Origin: Polynucleobacter sp. VK25
GTDB taxonomy: Bacteria > Pseudomonadota > Gammaproteobacteria > Burkholderiales > Burkholderiaceae
Direction: 5' to 3'
DNA: 64,000 nt
Assembly (NCBI RefSeq): GCF_018687355.1
Contig: NZ_CP061288.1
Location: 1,188,144 to 1,252,143 of the forward strand
Below, piece by piece: positions 12,108-20,371 of the stretch (positions are counted from its first letter, which is position 1; every line of letters begins with the position of its first letter). The notes beneath the pieces were generated by a model. It was not told the DNA's origin. It was given only the letters and a program-made list of their open reading frames with translations, and ran no database searches. The position numbers were made by a program, and so were the translations under genes.

Positions 12108-13913
12108 TCAGAAGCTTTCGCCCGGATTACGCGGTTTTCTTGGCCCTTTATTGAAGGGTTTTCGTCCTTTTGGTGCACCACGCTTGGGCCCATTTCCAGG
12201 GCTTTGAGGATTTCCAGTCACAAATGCTGACTGGCCATGGTGAACTTTGCCGCCTTTACTGCGGTTTTGACCATTTCCGCCCTGGCCGCCCTGTCCACCT
12301 TGACCACCTTGACCACCTCGACCGCCTTGGCCCTGGCCAGGTCTACCGCCTTGGGTGCGACCTCGGAAAGGACCGCGCCCTTCACCGGAACCACCCCCGC
12401 CGCCTGGTTTACCGCCTCTACCCTGATGGGTGAGGCCGTTATGACCACTGGCAAGCGTTAAAGCATCACGGGAACCCCAATAAGAAACTGAGGTTTGCAT
12501 TGGATCTGGCTGGAAATCTTCACCCATAGGGCGACGATCACGATTATTGGGACTGGAGTTTGGATTACGACCCTTGTCTTGCGGCTGTGGCATTTTTAAG
12601 CCTGCAGACTTCATCAGGTTGTAGATGCCGCCAGCTTCAATCTCTTCCCATTTGCCACGTCTTAATCGTGGGGGCAATAAGAAAATGCCATAACGGGTTC
12701 GGATGAGGCGAGATACTACATGTCCAACCGCCTCAAACATACGACGTACTTCGCGATTACGACCTTCGCTTAATGCAACGTGGTACCAGCGATTAGCACC
12801 TTCACCGCCACCCATTGCTAGACGCAAGAATTTAGCTTGACCATCATCGAGCGTAATACCGCTCTTTAATAGCGCAGTATTTTCTTGACTCAAGTCGCCC
12901 AAAATACGGACGGCGTATTCACGCTCAACACCGTAACGGGGATGCATTAAACGATTTGCTAATTCACCTGAAGTAGTGAACAACAATAGACCTTCAGTAT
13001 TAAAGTCCAAGCGACCTACCGCGATCCAACGTCCTTGACGTGGCTTTGGTAAACGGTCAAATACGGTTGGGCGACCTTCTGGATCTGATTGGCTGACGAT
13101 TTCACCGGCTGGCTTGTGATACATGATCACGCGTGGCGGTTTAGTCTGAATCTTACGATGCACTGGCTTGCCATTAATACGCACTTGATCCGTTGGCCCA
13201 ATACGCTGACCAATGTGAGCTGGCAATCCATTGACCGATACGCGCCCTTGAATAATCAAGTCTTCCATATCGCGACGGGATCCCATACCAACATCCGCCA
13301 ATACCTTATGCAACTTAACGGTATCTTCGTCATCAGCGTCGTCATCTAAACCATCAAGGTCAGACCACACTTCATCACGCAAACTCAGCGGGAGATCATC
13401 AACGTTTGCAAATTGCAAACTGCTCATCTCTTCATCTGTTGGCGCATCTGAATCTTCATCTTCACGCGAACGTTGAGCACGTTGTGCGCGACGCTCAGCA
13501 CCAGTTTGATGAGAGATTTCGCTCTCATTCACACCATCAGGATTTTTAACTTTTTCAACTTCAGGCGCGTCCAAAGCAGCATCAAATTCACCAGAGACAA
13601 CAGAAGCAAATAAAGCTTCGCTTTCTGCTGCATTGGGAGCTAGCTTGGCGCCTTGATTATTGCCGCCTTCTCTAGGGCCGCCGCCTTCACCGCCTTCGCG
13701 GCGTGGCCGATCCTTAGTGAATGGACGCTTCTTATTAAAGGGATGCTTACTGCCACCTGCGCCTTGACGACGTGGGCGACGATCACCACGTTCCGCGCGC
13801 TCCCCACCCTCAGTCTTCTGGCCATCAGCATTAGATGGCGCTGCGTCTGAATTGGCGGGGGTTGCCGATGGATTTACTACCGGGGATGAATCGTTTTCGT
13901 TAGAGCTTGTCAT
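12108..13913 (-). CDS. rluB: 23S rRNA pseudouridine(2605) synthase RluB with long disordered tails
   Basis: 601 residues, about twice the E. coli enzyme. The catalytic core is in the middle: an S4 RNA-binding domain (about 205-260, [20 protein letters not shown]) and the RsuA/RluB synthase domain with the [13 protein letters not shown] motif, whose Asp is near residue 301. The N-terminal roughly 190 residues are charged and disordered, and the C-terminal roughly 150 are Gly/Gln/Arg-rich with GGQ repeats. RluB modifies helix 89 of 23S rRNA. The start is 7 bases past the scpB stop; scpB-rluB pairing is common. Confidence 0.93.
   Translation of the reverse strand: MTSSNENDSSPVVNPSATPANSDAAPSNADGQKTEGGERAERGDRRPRRQGAGGSKHPFNKKRPFTKDRPRREGGEGGGPREGGNNQGAKLAPNAAESEALFASVVSGEFDAALDAPEVEKVKNPDGVNESEISHQTGAERRAQRAQRSREDEDSDAPTDEEMSSLQFANVDDLPLSLRDEVWSDLDGLDDDADDEDTVKLHKVLADVGMGSRRDMEDLIIQGRVSVNGLPAHIGQRIGPTDQVRINGKPVHRKIQTKPPRVIMYHKPAGEIVSQSDPEGRPTVFDRLPKPRQGRWIAVGRLDFNTEGLLLFTTSGELANRLMHPRYGVEREYAVRILGDLSQENTALLKSGITLDDGQAKFLRLAMGGGEGANRWYHVALSEGRNREVRRMFEAVGHVVSRLIRTRYGIFLLPPRLRRGKWEEIEAGGIYNLMKSAGLKMPQPQDKGRNPNSSPNNRDRRPMGEDFQPDPMQTSVSYWGSRDALTLASGHNGLTHQGRGGKPGGGGGSGEGRGPFRGRTQGGRPGQGQGGRGGQGGQGGQGGQGGNGQNRSKGGKVHHGQSAFVTGNPQSPGNGPKRGAPKGRKPFNKGPRKPRNPGESF
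12280..12335. repeat. 9-bp tandem repeat in rluB coding the GGQ tract
   Basis: Copies of CCACCTTGA and close variants repeat every 9 bases and encode GGQ/GGR units in the RluB C-terminal tail. Such a repeat can change length by slippage without breaking the frame. Confidence 0.7.
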
Positions 13914-13919
13914 TAATTA

Positions 13920-14672
13920 TTATTTTGTTTCGTCTGGATTATCTTCAGACTCAGGGGTATCTTCTTCGCTTATTTCTTCGTTTGTTTCTTCGTTTGTTTC
14001 TTCGCTTGTTTCTTCGCTTGTTTCTTCAGTCATTACTTCAGTAATTGCTTCGTCAGACTCAACTACCTCTTGTGCATCAGCATCGATGATGACTGTCTCG
14101 ACAGTGGCAGATGGATCAAACTCCATTACCGCTTGACCCAATTGCGCAGCAGCAGCCATCGGCGCAGCATCTTCCAAAATTGGCAGACTTTGTAAATTAG
14201 TCAGACTGAGATCATCTAAGAACTGTTTAGTGGTGGCATACAAGCCTGGACGGCCAACCGTTTCCTTATGCCCAATCACTTCCACCCAACCACGGTCTTC
14301 TAATTGCTTCATCACATTGCTGCTGACAGCAACGCCACGAATCTCTTCAATCTCACCACGGGTTACGGGCTGGCGATAAGCGATGATGGCTAGAGTCTCC
14401 ATCACAGCACGTGAATACTTTGGCGGCTTTTCTGGTGTCAGGCGATCAAGGTACTCACGCATTGAAAGGCGACTCTGAAAACGCCAACCTGTTGCGATAT
14501 GCACCAACTCCATGCCTTTGTCATCCCAAGCACGCTGGATCTCGACCAATGCTTCGTCAATATCTGCGGTGGTGATGTCTTCAACAAATAAGCGAGACAA
14601 ATCAGCAACGGTGAGTGGCTCCTGCGCACATAGGAGGGCTGTTTCAATTACGCGCTTATTGTGATCGTCCAT
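13920..14672 (-). CDS. scpB: SMC-Scp complex subunit ScpB
   Basis: 250 residues. The first ~180 residues form the two winged-helix domains of Scp[17 protein letters not shown] at the N-terminus and the conserved [17 protein letters not shown] followed by a GRPGLYATT segment near residue 140. ScpB with kleisin ScpA bridges the SMC ATPase heads in chromosome condensation. The C-terminal ~45 residues are an acidic tail made of EETSEETNE repeats. scpA is not adjacent; the next gene upstream is divergent. Confidence 0.94.
   Translation of the reverse strand: MDDHNKRVIETALLCAQEPLTVADLSRLFVEDITTADIDEALVEIQRAWDDKGMELVHIATGWRFQSRLSMREYLDRLTPEKPPKYSRAVMETLAIIAYRQPVTRGEIEEIRGVAVSSNVMKQLEDRGWVEVIGHKETVGRPGLYATTKQFLDDLSLTNLQSLPILEDAAPMAAAAQLGQAVMEFDPSATVETVIIDADAQEVVESDEAITEVMTEETSEETSEETNEETNEEISEEDTPESEDNPDETK
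13973..14028. repeat. 12-bp tandem repeat in scpB
   Basis: Units of TTTCTTCGTTTG/TTTCTTCGCTTG occur at 13973, 13985, 13997 and 14009, plus a partial fifth copy. They encode the acidic Glu-Glu-(Thr/Ile)-(Ser/Asn) tail of ScpB. The unit length is a multiple of three, so copy-number change keeps the frame. Confidence 0.9.
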
Positions 14673-14859
14673 AAAATTCGGGCTACCAGGAGTAATCCTG
14701 ATTAGGCTTTAAAAATGTATTCAGTAATGGGTTTTGGTGTTCTCTAGCGACTACGGACAATCCATCTCATCAGTTCTTATTGGAATATGCCCGCGCTGAA
14801 ACGAAGTCCTTTTCGTTCACCTTCCGCCCATTATAAGGTAGGCTCAATACAATAGCCAC

Positions 14860-15792
14860 ATGCTGAAGAATTCCACCAAACCCCCTTTATCCATAGCAAA
14901 CACCCCTGATTCCATGGGGCGCCGCAGACTTTTGAGCTTCGGGAGCCTCGGAATTGGCATGGGCGCCCTCCTTGGAGGCGTAAGCCTGAGCTCTTGTAGC
15001 CTGATGGGTAATAAGAAACCAGTAGTTGGCTTGGTTCTGGGTGCTGGTGCAGCTCGGGGCTTTGCCCATGTGGGCGTTATTAAAGCCCTAGAAGCACAAG
15101 GCATCAGGCCAGACATTGTTGTTGGGAGCAGTGCAGGTAGCGTGATTGCCACCCTACTGGCATCAGGCGCTACTGGAAACGATCTCAATCGCCTGGCGCT
15201 GAACTTGGATGAAGCCACGATTGCGGACTGGGGTCTGCCCTTTGCCGGACGGTTTGGCGGACTCATTAAAGGTGATGCCCTACAAAACATGGTTAACCGA
15301 GAAGTACAAAACAAATCTATTGAGCAAATGCGTATTCCTCTTGGAATTGTTGCTACTGAATTGCAGTCAGGCAAAGGAACTCTATTTAGAACTGGTAATA
15401 CAGGGTTAGCAGTGCGCGCCTCTTGTAGTGTGCCGGGAGTATTTCAGCCGGCAGTAATTAGCGGCAAAGAATATGTGGATGGCGGCCTAGTAGCACCTGT
15501 CCCAGTAAGTTACGCAAGACAAATGGGGGCGACCTTAGTGATTGCGGTCAATATTTCCTCCGAACCTGTTCATCAAGATGCCAGCGGGACCTTGGGTGTC
15601 TTGCAACAAACCATCTCCATCATGCAGAGAAGTATTAATCAATATGAACTCAAAAGTGCTGATATTGTGATCCAGCCACAATTAAAGCAGATGAGTAGTG
15701 GTGATTTCAAATCCAGAAATGCCGCTATTCTTGCAGGTGAAATCGCTGCACAAGAACAAATGGGATTGATTAAAGAAAAGCTAAAGGGCTAG
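14860..15792 (+). CDS. Patatin-like phospholipase, RssA/NTE type, probable lipoprotein
   Basis: 310 residues. An N-terminal GRRRLLSFG stretch and a hydrophobic segment end in a lipobox-like LSSC near residue 46, so export and lipidation are likely. The patatin domain has the oxyanion loop GAGAARG (about 63-69), the nucleophile elbow GSSAGS, and the catalytic Asp in DGGLVAPVP, a complete Ser-Asp dyad. The probable activity is lysophospholipase or phospholipase in the envelope. There is no clear Shine-Dalgarno; an alternative ATG is at 14914. A TACAAT hexamer ends six bases before the 14860 ATG. Divergent from scpB. Confidence 0.9.
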   Translation: MLKNSTKPPLSIANTPDSMGRRRLLSFGSLGIGMGALLGGVSLSSCSLMGNKKPVVGLVLGAGAARGFAHVGVIKALEAQGIRPDIVVGSSAGSVIATLLASGATGNDLNRLALNLDEATIADWGLPFAGRFGGLIKGDALQNMVNREVQNKSIEQMRIPLGIVATELQSGKGTLFRTGNTGLAVRASCSVPGVFQPAVISGKEYVDGGLVAPVPVSYARQMGATLVIAVNISSEPVHQDASGTLGVLQQTISIMQRSINQYELKSADIVIQPQLKQMSSGDFKSRNAAILAGEIAAQEQMGLIKEKLKG

Positions 15793-15818
15793 CGCCCATT
15801 GACCTGCAGGGCTTTTGC

Positions 15819-16466
15819 TTAAAGGCTGCGCGACTTACGCTTGAGATTTTTTACTTCGTTCAAAAGTTCTTGACGCTCAGAATCATTGAGGTTGTCGCTA
15901 CCGTCTAAACGTCGCGCACCATCAAATCGTTTATCCCAATAAAGACTTCCGAGATCATCCACTCGAACATTGGTACCTTTAGAAGGTGAGTGAATAAATT
16001 TGTTATCACCCACATAAATGCCAACGTGAGAAAAAGTTAAACGCATTGTGTTGAAAAATACGAGATCGCCGGGTTGCAATTCTTCACGAGTAATGGGCTT
16101 GCCCACACGACTCATTTGAGTCGATTTGCGTGGCAATAAAAACCCAAGCTTATCTTTAAACACATAGCCAACAAAACTACTGCCATCTAATCCAGATTGC
16201 GGCAATTCAGCATCCCAGCGATAACGCACGCCAATGACTTCCATAGCGCGATTAATAAGCTCATCAGATTTACCGGTAACAGTATCAGCCAAGCGATCTG
16301 AAACGCGGGCAATATAAGAACGTCCAGCCTGAAACATGCTCTCTTTGGGAACTGCAGCTTCCACAGGCGCCTCAACCACTGGATCGGCCGCATAGGCTGA
16401 AACAGTCATGATGGCGCCAAAACTGAGGCTCAGTACTTTAGAAAGCAGTGCTTTTTTCAATAACAT
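15819..16466 (-). CDS. NlpC/P60 (C40) family protein lacking the catalytic cysteine
   Basis: 215 residues. A signal peptide (to about AYAA, residue 27) is followed by an NlpC/P60 domain (about 70-195). These are normally periplasmic or cell-wall DL-endopeptidases with a Cys-His-His site in which the Cys lies in a DCSG motif. Here the motif reads LDGSSFVGYVF: the nucleophile position is Gly95 (codon GGC at 16182-16184) and the following Gly is Ser97. The preceding RWGG-type motif is also changed, to RWDA. The domain is otherwise intact, with FSHVGIYVG (His147) and FIHSPS (His159). It is therefore probably a pseudoenzyme with a binding or scaffolding role, unless the base is a sequencing error. 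Confidence 0.88.
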   Translation of the reverse strand: MLLKKALLSKVLSLSFGAIMTVSAYAADPVVEAPVEAAVPKESMFQAGRSYIARVSDRLADTVTGKSDELINRAMEVIGVRYRWDAELPQSGLDGSSFVGYVFKDKLGFLLPRKSTQMSRVGKPITREELQPGDLVFFNTMRLTFSHVGIYVGDNKFIHSPSKGTNVRVDDLGSLYWDKRFDGARRLDGSDNLNDSERQELLNEVKNLKRKSRSL

Positions 16467-16614
16467 CGGATCAGTTTAACAAAGAACCCCTAATTAACCA
16501 AGTCTTCACTATATGCTTAAGTCATTGTTTCTAAAGCTAATTTCGCATTAAATCGGGGCAAATGCACCAATTTAGACCATTTGAGCAAGGTTTTCACCCT
16601 CCTCTTACGGTCAC

Positions 16615-18276
16615 TTAGGTCAGCTCAGCTGCGGCAAAAAGCTCTTTGGTATAGGTCTGACGGGGATGCTTAATCAGGGTTTCGGTATCGCCAAACTCGA
16701 CTACTTTGCCACCCTTAAGCACCATGACCTCATGGGACATCGCCCTAATCACCGCTAAATCATGGCTAATCATGAGATAAGCCAGGTTGTACTTTTTCTG
16801 TAGCTCCGTCAGTAAAGCTAGAACCTGCTTTTGAATGGAGACATCCAATGCCGAGGTCGGCTCATCTAATACCAAAATTTGCGGGCGCAAGATGAGTGCT
16901 CGCGCAATGGCAATCCGCTGGCGCTGTCCACCAGAAAACTCATGGGGGTAACGCAACAATGCAGAACGATCCAACCCAACCTCTTTCAACATATCCACCA
17001 CGCGAGTCTCGCGTTCTGCAGCAGACAGTTTCGGAAAGTGCACATCCAAACCTTCCGAAACAATCTGCAAGATATTCATACGCGGCGATAGAGAACCAAA
17101 GGGATCTTGAAAAATTACCTGCAGACTTGAGCGCATTGCACGCCTCTCAACCGGTTTGAGTTTCTGCCAGTCGCTACCGAGCACATCCACATTGCCAGAT
17201 ACTTCCGCAGCAGAATCGCCCAATAAACCGAGCACCGCCATACCCAATGTCGTCTTACCTGAGCCGGACTCACCAATCACACCAATGGTCTGCCCTTGCT
17301 TGAGTTCAAAACTGACTTTTTTCAACACCTTATGCGACGGCGCTTTTTTAAACCAAGAAACTGATTCCGAACTTGGATAGGCTACTGATAGCTCCTCTGT
17401 TTTTAAAAGTACTGGGGCCAGAGGCATGAGTGGCGCCAAGTCGCGCACTGGTTCGCTATTCACTAAGGCGCGGGTATATGGATCTTCTGGATGCTCAAAT
17501 ACCTGCTTGGTAGAGCCAGATTCCATCAGATTACCTTGGTTCAATACTGCTACACGCTGTGCAAAATGTTTTACCAGATTCAGGTCATGCGTAATGAGGA
17601 GTATTCCCATCCCACCATGATCTTTAGATTCTTCTTGCAACTCTTTGAGCAAATCCAAGATTTGCAAACGCAAACTCACATCCAAGGCTGTAGTGGGCTC
17701 ATCCGCAATTAATAGGCGAGGCTTGCAAGCCAATGCCATAGCAATCATGGCGCGCTGTCTTTGGCCACCCGAGAGCTGATGTGGGTAAGAATGAAGTCGA
17801 CGCTCAGGCTCAGGAATGCCAGTCTTTCTAAGCAAGTCAATTGCAGCATCAATCGAGTCTGCCTTAGAAATCAAGGGTTGATAGATTTGGACCGCTTCAA
17901 TAATTTGATTGCCGACAGTGAACAGGGGATTCAATGCCGTCATTGGCTCCTGAAACACCATCGCAATTTCACGACCGCGGATTTCCCGAATATCTTGCAT
18001 AGACATGGAGAGCAAATCGACTGCGCCCTTACCGTCTTTTTTGTTCCACAGAATCTTTCCAGAGACCTTGGCACCCTCAGGCTCTAGACGTAATGGCGCT
18101 AAAGCAGTCAGCGTCTTACCAGAGCCAGACTCACCTACCAAAGCAACCCGCTCGCCGATGCCGATTTCTAAATCCAGGTGACTGACGGCAAACTTCTCGC
18201 GACGACCCGCCCCAAAGGAAATGCACAAATCTTCATAGCGCAACAAGGCTGGTTTTTGGGTTGAAGCTTCGCTCAT
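16615..18276 (-). CDS. yejF: Peptide ABC transporter, fused dual ATP-binding protein (YejF type)
   Basis: 553 residues with two complete ABC ATPase domains. The first has Walker A GESGSGKT near 53 and the LSGGQRQRAMIAMAL signature; the second has GESGSGKT near residue 335 and FSGGQRQRIAIARAL. Both are followed by Walker B LLIADEP/LVLDEP. This fused arrangement and the yejABEF order match the Yej importer, which in E. coli takes up microcin C and oligopeptides. Its ATG overlaps the yejE stop (18273-18276). Confidence 0.95.
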   Translation of the reverse strand: MSEASTQKPALLRYEDLCISFGAGRREKFAVSHLDLEIGIGERVALVGESGSGKTLTALAPLRLEPEGAKVSGKILWNKKDGKGAVDLLSMSMQDIREIRGREIAMVFQEPMTALNPLFTVGNQIIEAVQIYQPLISKADSIDAAIDLLRKTGIPEPERRLHSYPHQLSGGQRQRAMIAMALACKPRLLIADEPTTALDVSLRLQILDLLKELQEESKDHGGMGILLITHDLNLVKHFAQRVAVLNQGNLMESGSTKQVFEHPEDPYTRALVNSEPVRDLAPLMPLAPVLLKTEELSVAYPSSESVSWFKKAPSHKVLKKVSFELKQGQTIGVIGESGSGKTTLGMAVLGLLGDSAAEVSGNVDVLGSDWQKLKPVERRAMRSSLQVIFQDPFGSLSPRMNILQIVSEGLDVHFPKLSAAERETRVVDMLKEVGLDRSALLRYPHEFSGGQRQRIAIARALILRPQILVLDEPTSALDVSIQKQVLALLTELQKKYNLAYLMISHDLAVIRAMSHEVMVLKGGKVVEFGDTETLIKHPRQTYTKELFAAAELT

Positions 18277-19298
18277 GAGCGACCTCCACTCATCAAGCCA
18301 GCCTTACGAGAATCAAAAGCATTGCGCAATGCTTCACCCATAAAAGTTAGTAGTAACAGAGTAGCGACTAAGACAACGAAAGTAGACAAGGAGATCCACC
18401 AAGCATCCAGATTGCTTTTTCCTTGGGAAAGCAACTCACCAAGACTAGGAGTTCCTGGAGGAACGCCTAGACCCAAAAAGTCTAAGCTGGTGAGAGACAG
18501 AATGGCTGCGCTCATCCGAAACGGCAAAAAGGTAATCACTGGTGTCAAGCTATTGGGCAGAATATGACGCCACATGATTTGGACATTGGTTAAGCCCAAT
18601 GCTCTTGCAGCACGCACATATTCCAAGGCACGGTTGCGGAAAAATTCTGCACGCACGTAATCCGACAAGCCCATCCAACCAAAAGCAGCTAACAAAATAA
18701 TCAATAAAGAAACGCTGGGATTAAAGATCGAAGCAAAAATGATGAGCAAGTACAGCTCAGGCATTGCTGACCAGATCTCGATGAGACGCTGGGAGATCAA
18801 GTCAAACTTGCCCCCAAAGAATCCCATTAAGGATCCAGTAATGATGCCTACACTCACCCCAACAATCGTGAGCGCTAAGCCAAAGAGAATGGATAAACGG
18901 AAGCCATAGATCAAACGCGCCAATACATCGCGCCCACGATCATCAGTCCCCAGCCAGTTCTCCCAAGACGGCGGCGCAGGATTAGGCGCCTTTGAAAAAT
19001 AGTTCAGCGTTTCATAGCTATAGTGAATTGGCGGATAGATCGCCCAATTCCCATTGCTAGTGATATTGCGGCGAATATCTGGGTCTAAGAAGTCTGTAGG
19101 AGTGGCAAAGTCGCCACCAAAAACAGTTTCAGGTTGGCTTTTCGCGATGGGGAAATAGAAATGGCCTTCATAGCGAACTACTAAAGGCTTGTCATTCGCA
19201 ATCAACTCGGCACACATCGATAAGCCAAATAGGATCATGAAGATCCATAGGCTTGCATAACCCATGCGACTATTTTTAAAGCGTAGCCAACGACTCAT
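18273..19298 (-). CDS. yejE: Peptide ABC transporter permease (YejE type)
   Basis: 341 residues from the ATG at 19298, which overlaps the yejB stop (ATGA, 19295-19298); an upstream in-frame start at 19349 lies inside yejB and is less likely. A long periplasmic N-terminal insert (about 45-125) follows the first membrane helix, as in OppC-type permeases. The EAA loop region (ALGLTNVQIMWRHILPNSL) is near residue 225, with further membrane segments to the C-terminus. It pairs with YejB to form the membrane channel. Confidence 0.94.
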   Translation of the reverse strand: MSRWLRFKNSRMGYASLWIFMILFGLSMCAELIANDKPLVVRYEGHFYFPIAKSQPETVFGGDFATPTDFLDPDIRRNITSNGNWAIYPPIHYSYETLNYFSKAPNPAPPSWENWLGTDDRGRDVLARLIYGFRLSILFGLALTIVGVSVGIITGSLMGFFGGKFDLISQRLIEIWSAMPELYLLIIFASIFNPSVSLLIILLAAFGWMGLSDYVRAEFFRNRALEYVRAARALGLTNVQIMWRHILPNSLTPVITFLPFRMSAAILSLTSLDFLGLGVPPGTPSLGELLSQGKSNLDAWWISLSTFVVLVATLLLLTFMGEALRNAFDSRKAGLMSGGRS

Positions 19299-20371
19299 GA
19301 GCCCCCTCCCGCACCAAACTGAATCCGTGGGTCTACATATACATAGCAAAGATCAGAAATTAACTTAGTAAATAAGCCAATTAAAGTAAATAAATATAAG
19401 GTACCAAAGACCACCGGGTAGTCACGACGCATGACGGACTCATAAGAAAGCAAGCCAAGCCCATCTAATGAGAACAGCGTCTCGATCAATAGTGAACCAG
19501 TAAAGAATGCCCCAATAAATGCCGCTGGGAAACCTGTCACTAGCGGCAAGAGTGCATTGCGGAATACATGCTTCCATAGCACTTGCTTTTCAGTAAGCCC
19601 CTTAGCACGCGCAGTCAGAACATACTGTTTGCGGATCTCTTCTAAGAAGGAATTTTTGGTCAGCATAGTAACCACAGCAAAACTACCCAGAACTGATGCA
19701 GTAATCGGCAATACCAAATGCCACAAGTAATCCATGACCTTGCCAATCAAGCTCAGGTCACTCCAGTTATCTGAGGTTAACCCTCGCAATGGGAATAGCT
19801 GCAAGAAGCTACCGCCACCAAAGAGTACGAGCAGTAGGACTCCCAGCACAAATCCTGGAATTGCATATCCCACCAGAATCATGCTGCTCGTGATTGCATC
19901 AAAGCGTGAGCCGTCGCGCACTGCTTTGGCAATACCCAATGGAATCGACACTAAATACGTAATAAAGAAAGTCCATAGACCGATGCTGATGGAGACCGGC
20001 AACTTAGAGACCACCAAACTCCAAACGCTTTCGTGTTGGTAATAACTTTGTCCCAAATCAAATCTTGCAAAGCGTCCCAACATCATGAAATAACGTTCTA
20101 GTGGCGGCTTATCAAATCCATAGAGAGCTTTGACCTCTTCTAAGCGCTGTGCATCAATACCCTGACGTCCACGGTAAGTCGCTCCCGCACCGGATGATTC
20201 AGTGCCTCCAACTGCCGCATCGCCCTTCCCTTTTAACTCTAGGATCATTTGCTCAACTGGACCGCCAGGGACAAATTGCACCACTGCAAAGGTCAAGGTC
20301 AGCACGCCCAATAAGGTTGGGATCATTAACAGCAAGCGCTTAAAGATGTAGGAGCGCATATTTCCTTGCAT
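19295..20371 (-). CDS. yejB: Peptide ABC transporter permease (YejB type)
   Basis: 358 residues, an OppB-type permease: first membrane helix RLLLMIPTLLGVLTLTF, then FVPGGPVEQ and five further hydrophobic segments, with the EAA loop ARAKGLTEKQVLWKHVFRNAL near residue 255. The ATG shares one base with the yejA stop (TAATG), and GGAG lies 10 bases upstream, which supports the MQGN start over the later MRSY. It forms the inner-membrane channel with YejE. Confidence 0.94.
   Translation of the reverse strand: MQGNMRSYIFKRLLLMIPTLLGVLTLTFAVVQFVPGGPVEQMILELKGKGDAAVGGTESSGAGATYRGRQGIDAQRLEEVKALYGFDKPPLERYFMMLGRFARFDLGQSYYQHESVWSLVVSKLPVSISIGLWTFFITYLVSIPLGIAKAVRDGSRFDAITSSMILVGYAIPGFVLGVLLLVLFGGGSFLQLFPLRGLTSDNWSDLSLIGKVMDYLWHLVLPITASVLGSFAVVTMLTKNSFLEEIRKQYVLTARAKGLTEKQVLWKHVFRNALLPLVTGFPAAFIGAFFTGSLLIETLFSLDGLGLLSYESVMRRDYPVVFGTLYLFTLIGLFTKLISDLCYVYVDPRIQFGAGGGS

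Noticed and set aside
13973..14028. CRISPR-like direct repeats
   Set aside because: The units are 12 bp, contiguous and inside the scpB coding frame, with no spacers; no CRISPR array was seen anywhere in the window.
14673..14859. tRNA or small RNA gene in the scpB-patatin gap
   Set aside because: No cloverleaf pattern or TTCGA T-arm with matching stems was seen; only promoter-type sequence is plausible. The other gaps gave no tRNA either.
14844..15374. 176-residue open frame opposite the patatin-like gene
   Set aside because: Antisense shadow with Arg/Pro/Ser-rich composition; the plus-strand protein has full patatin motifs.
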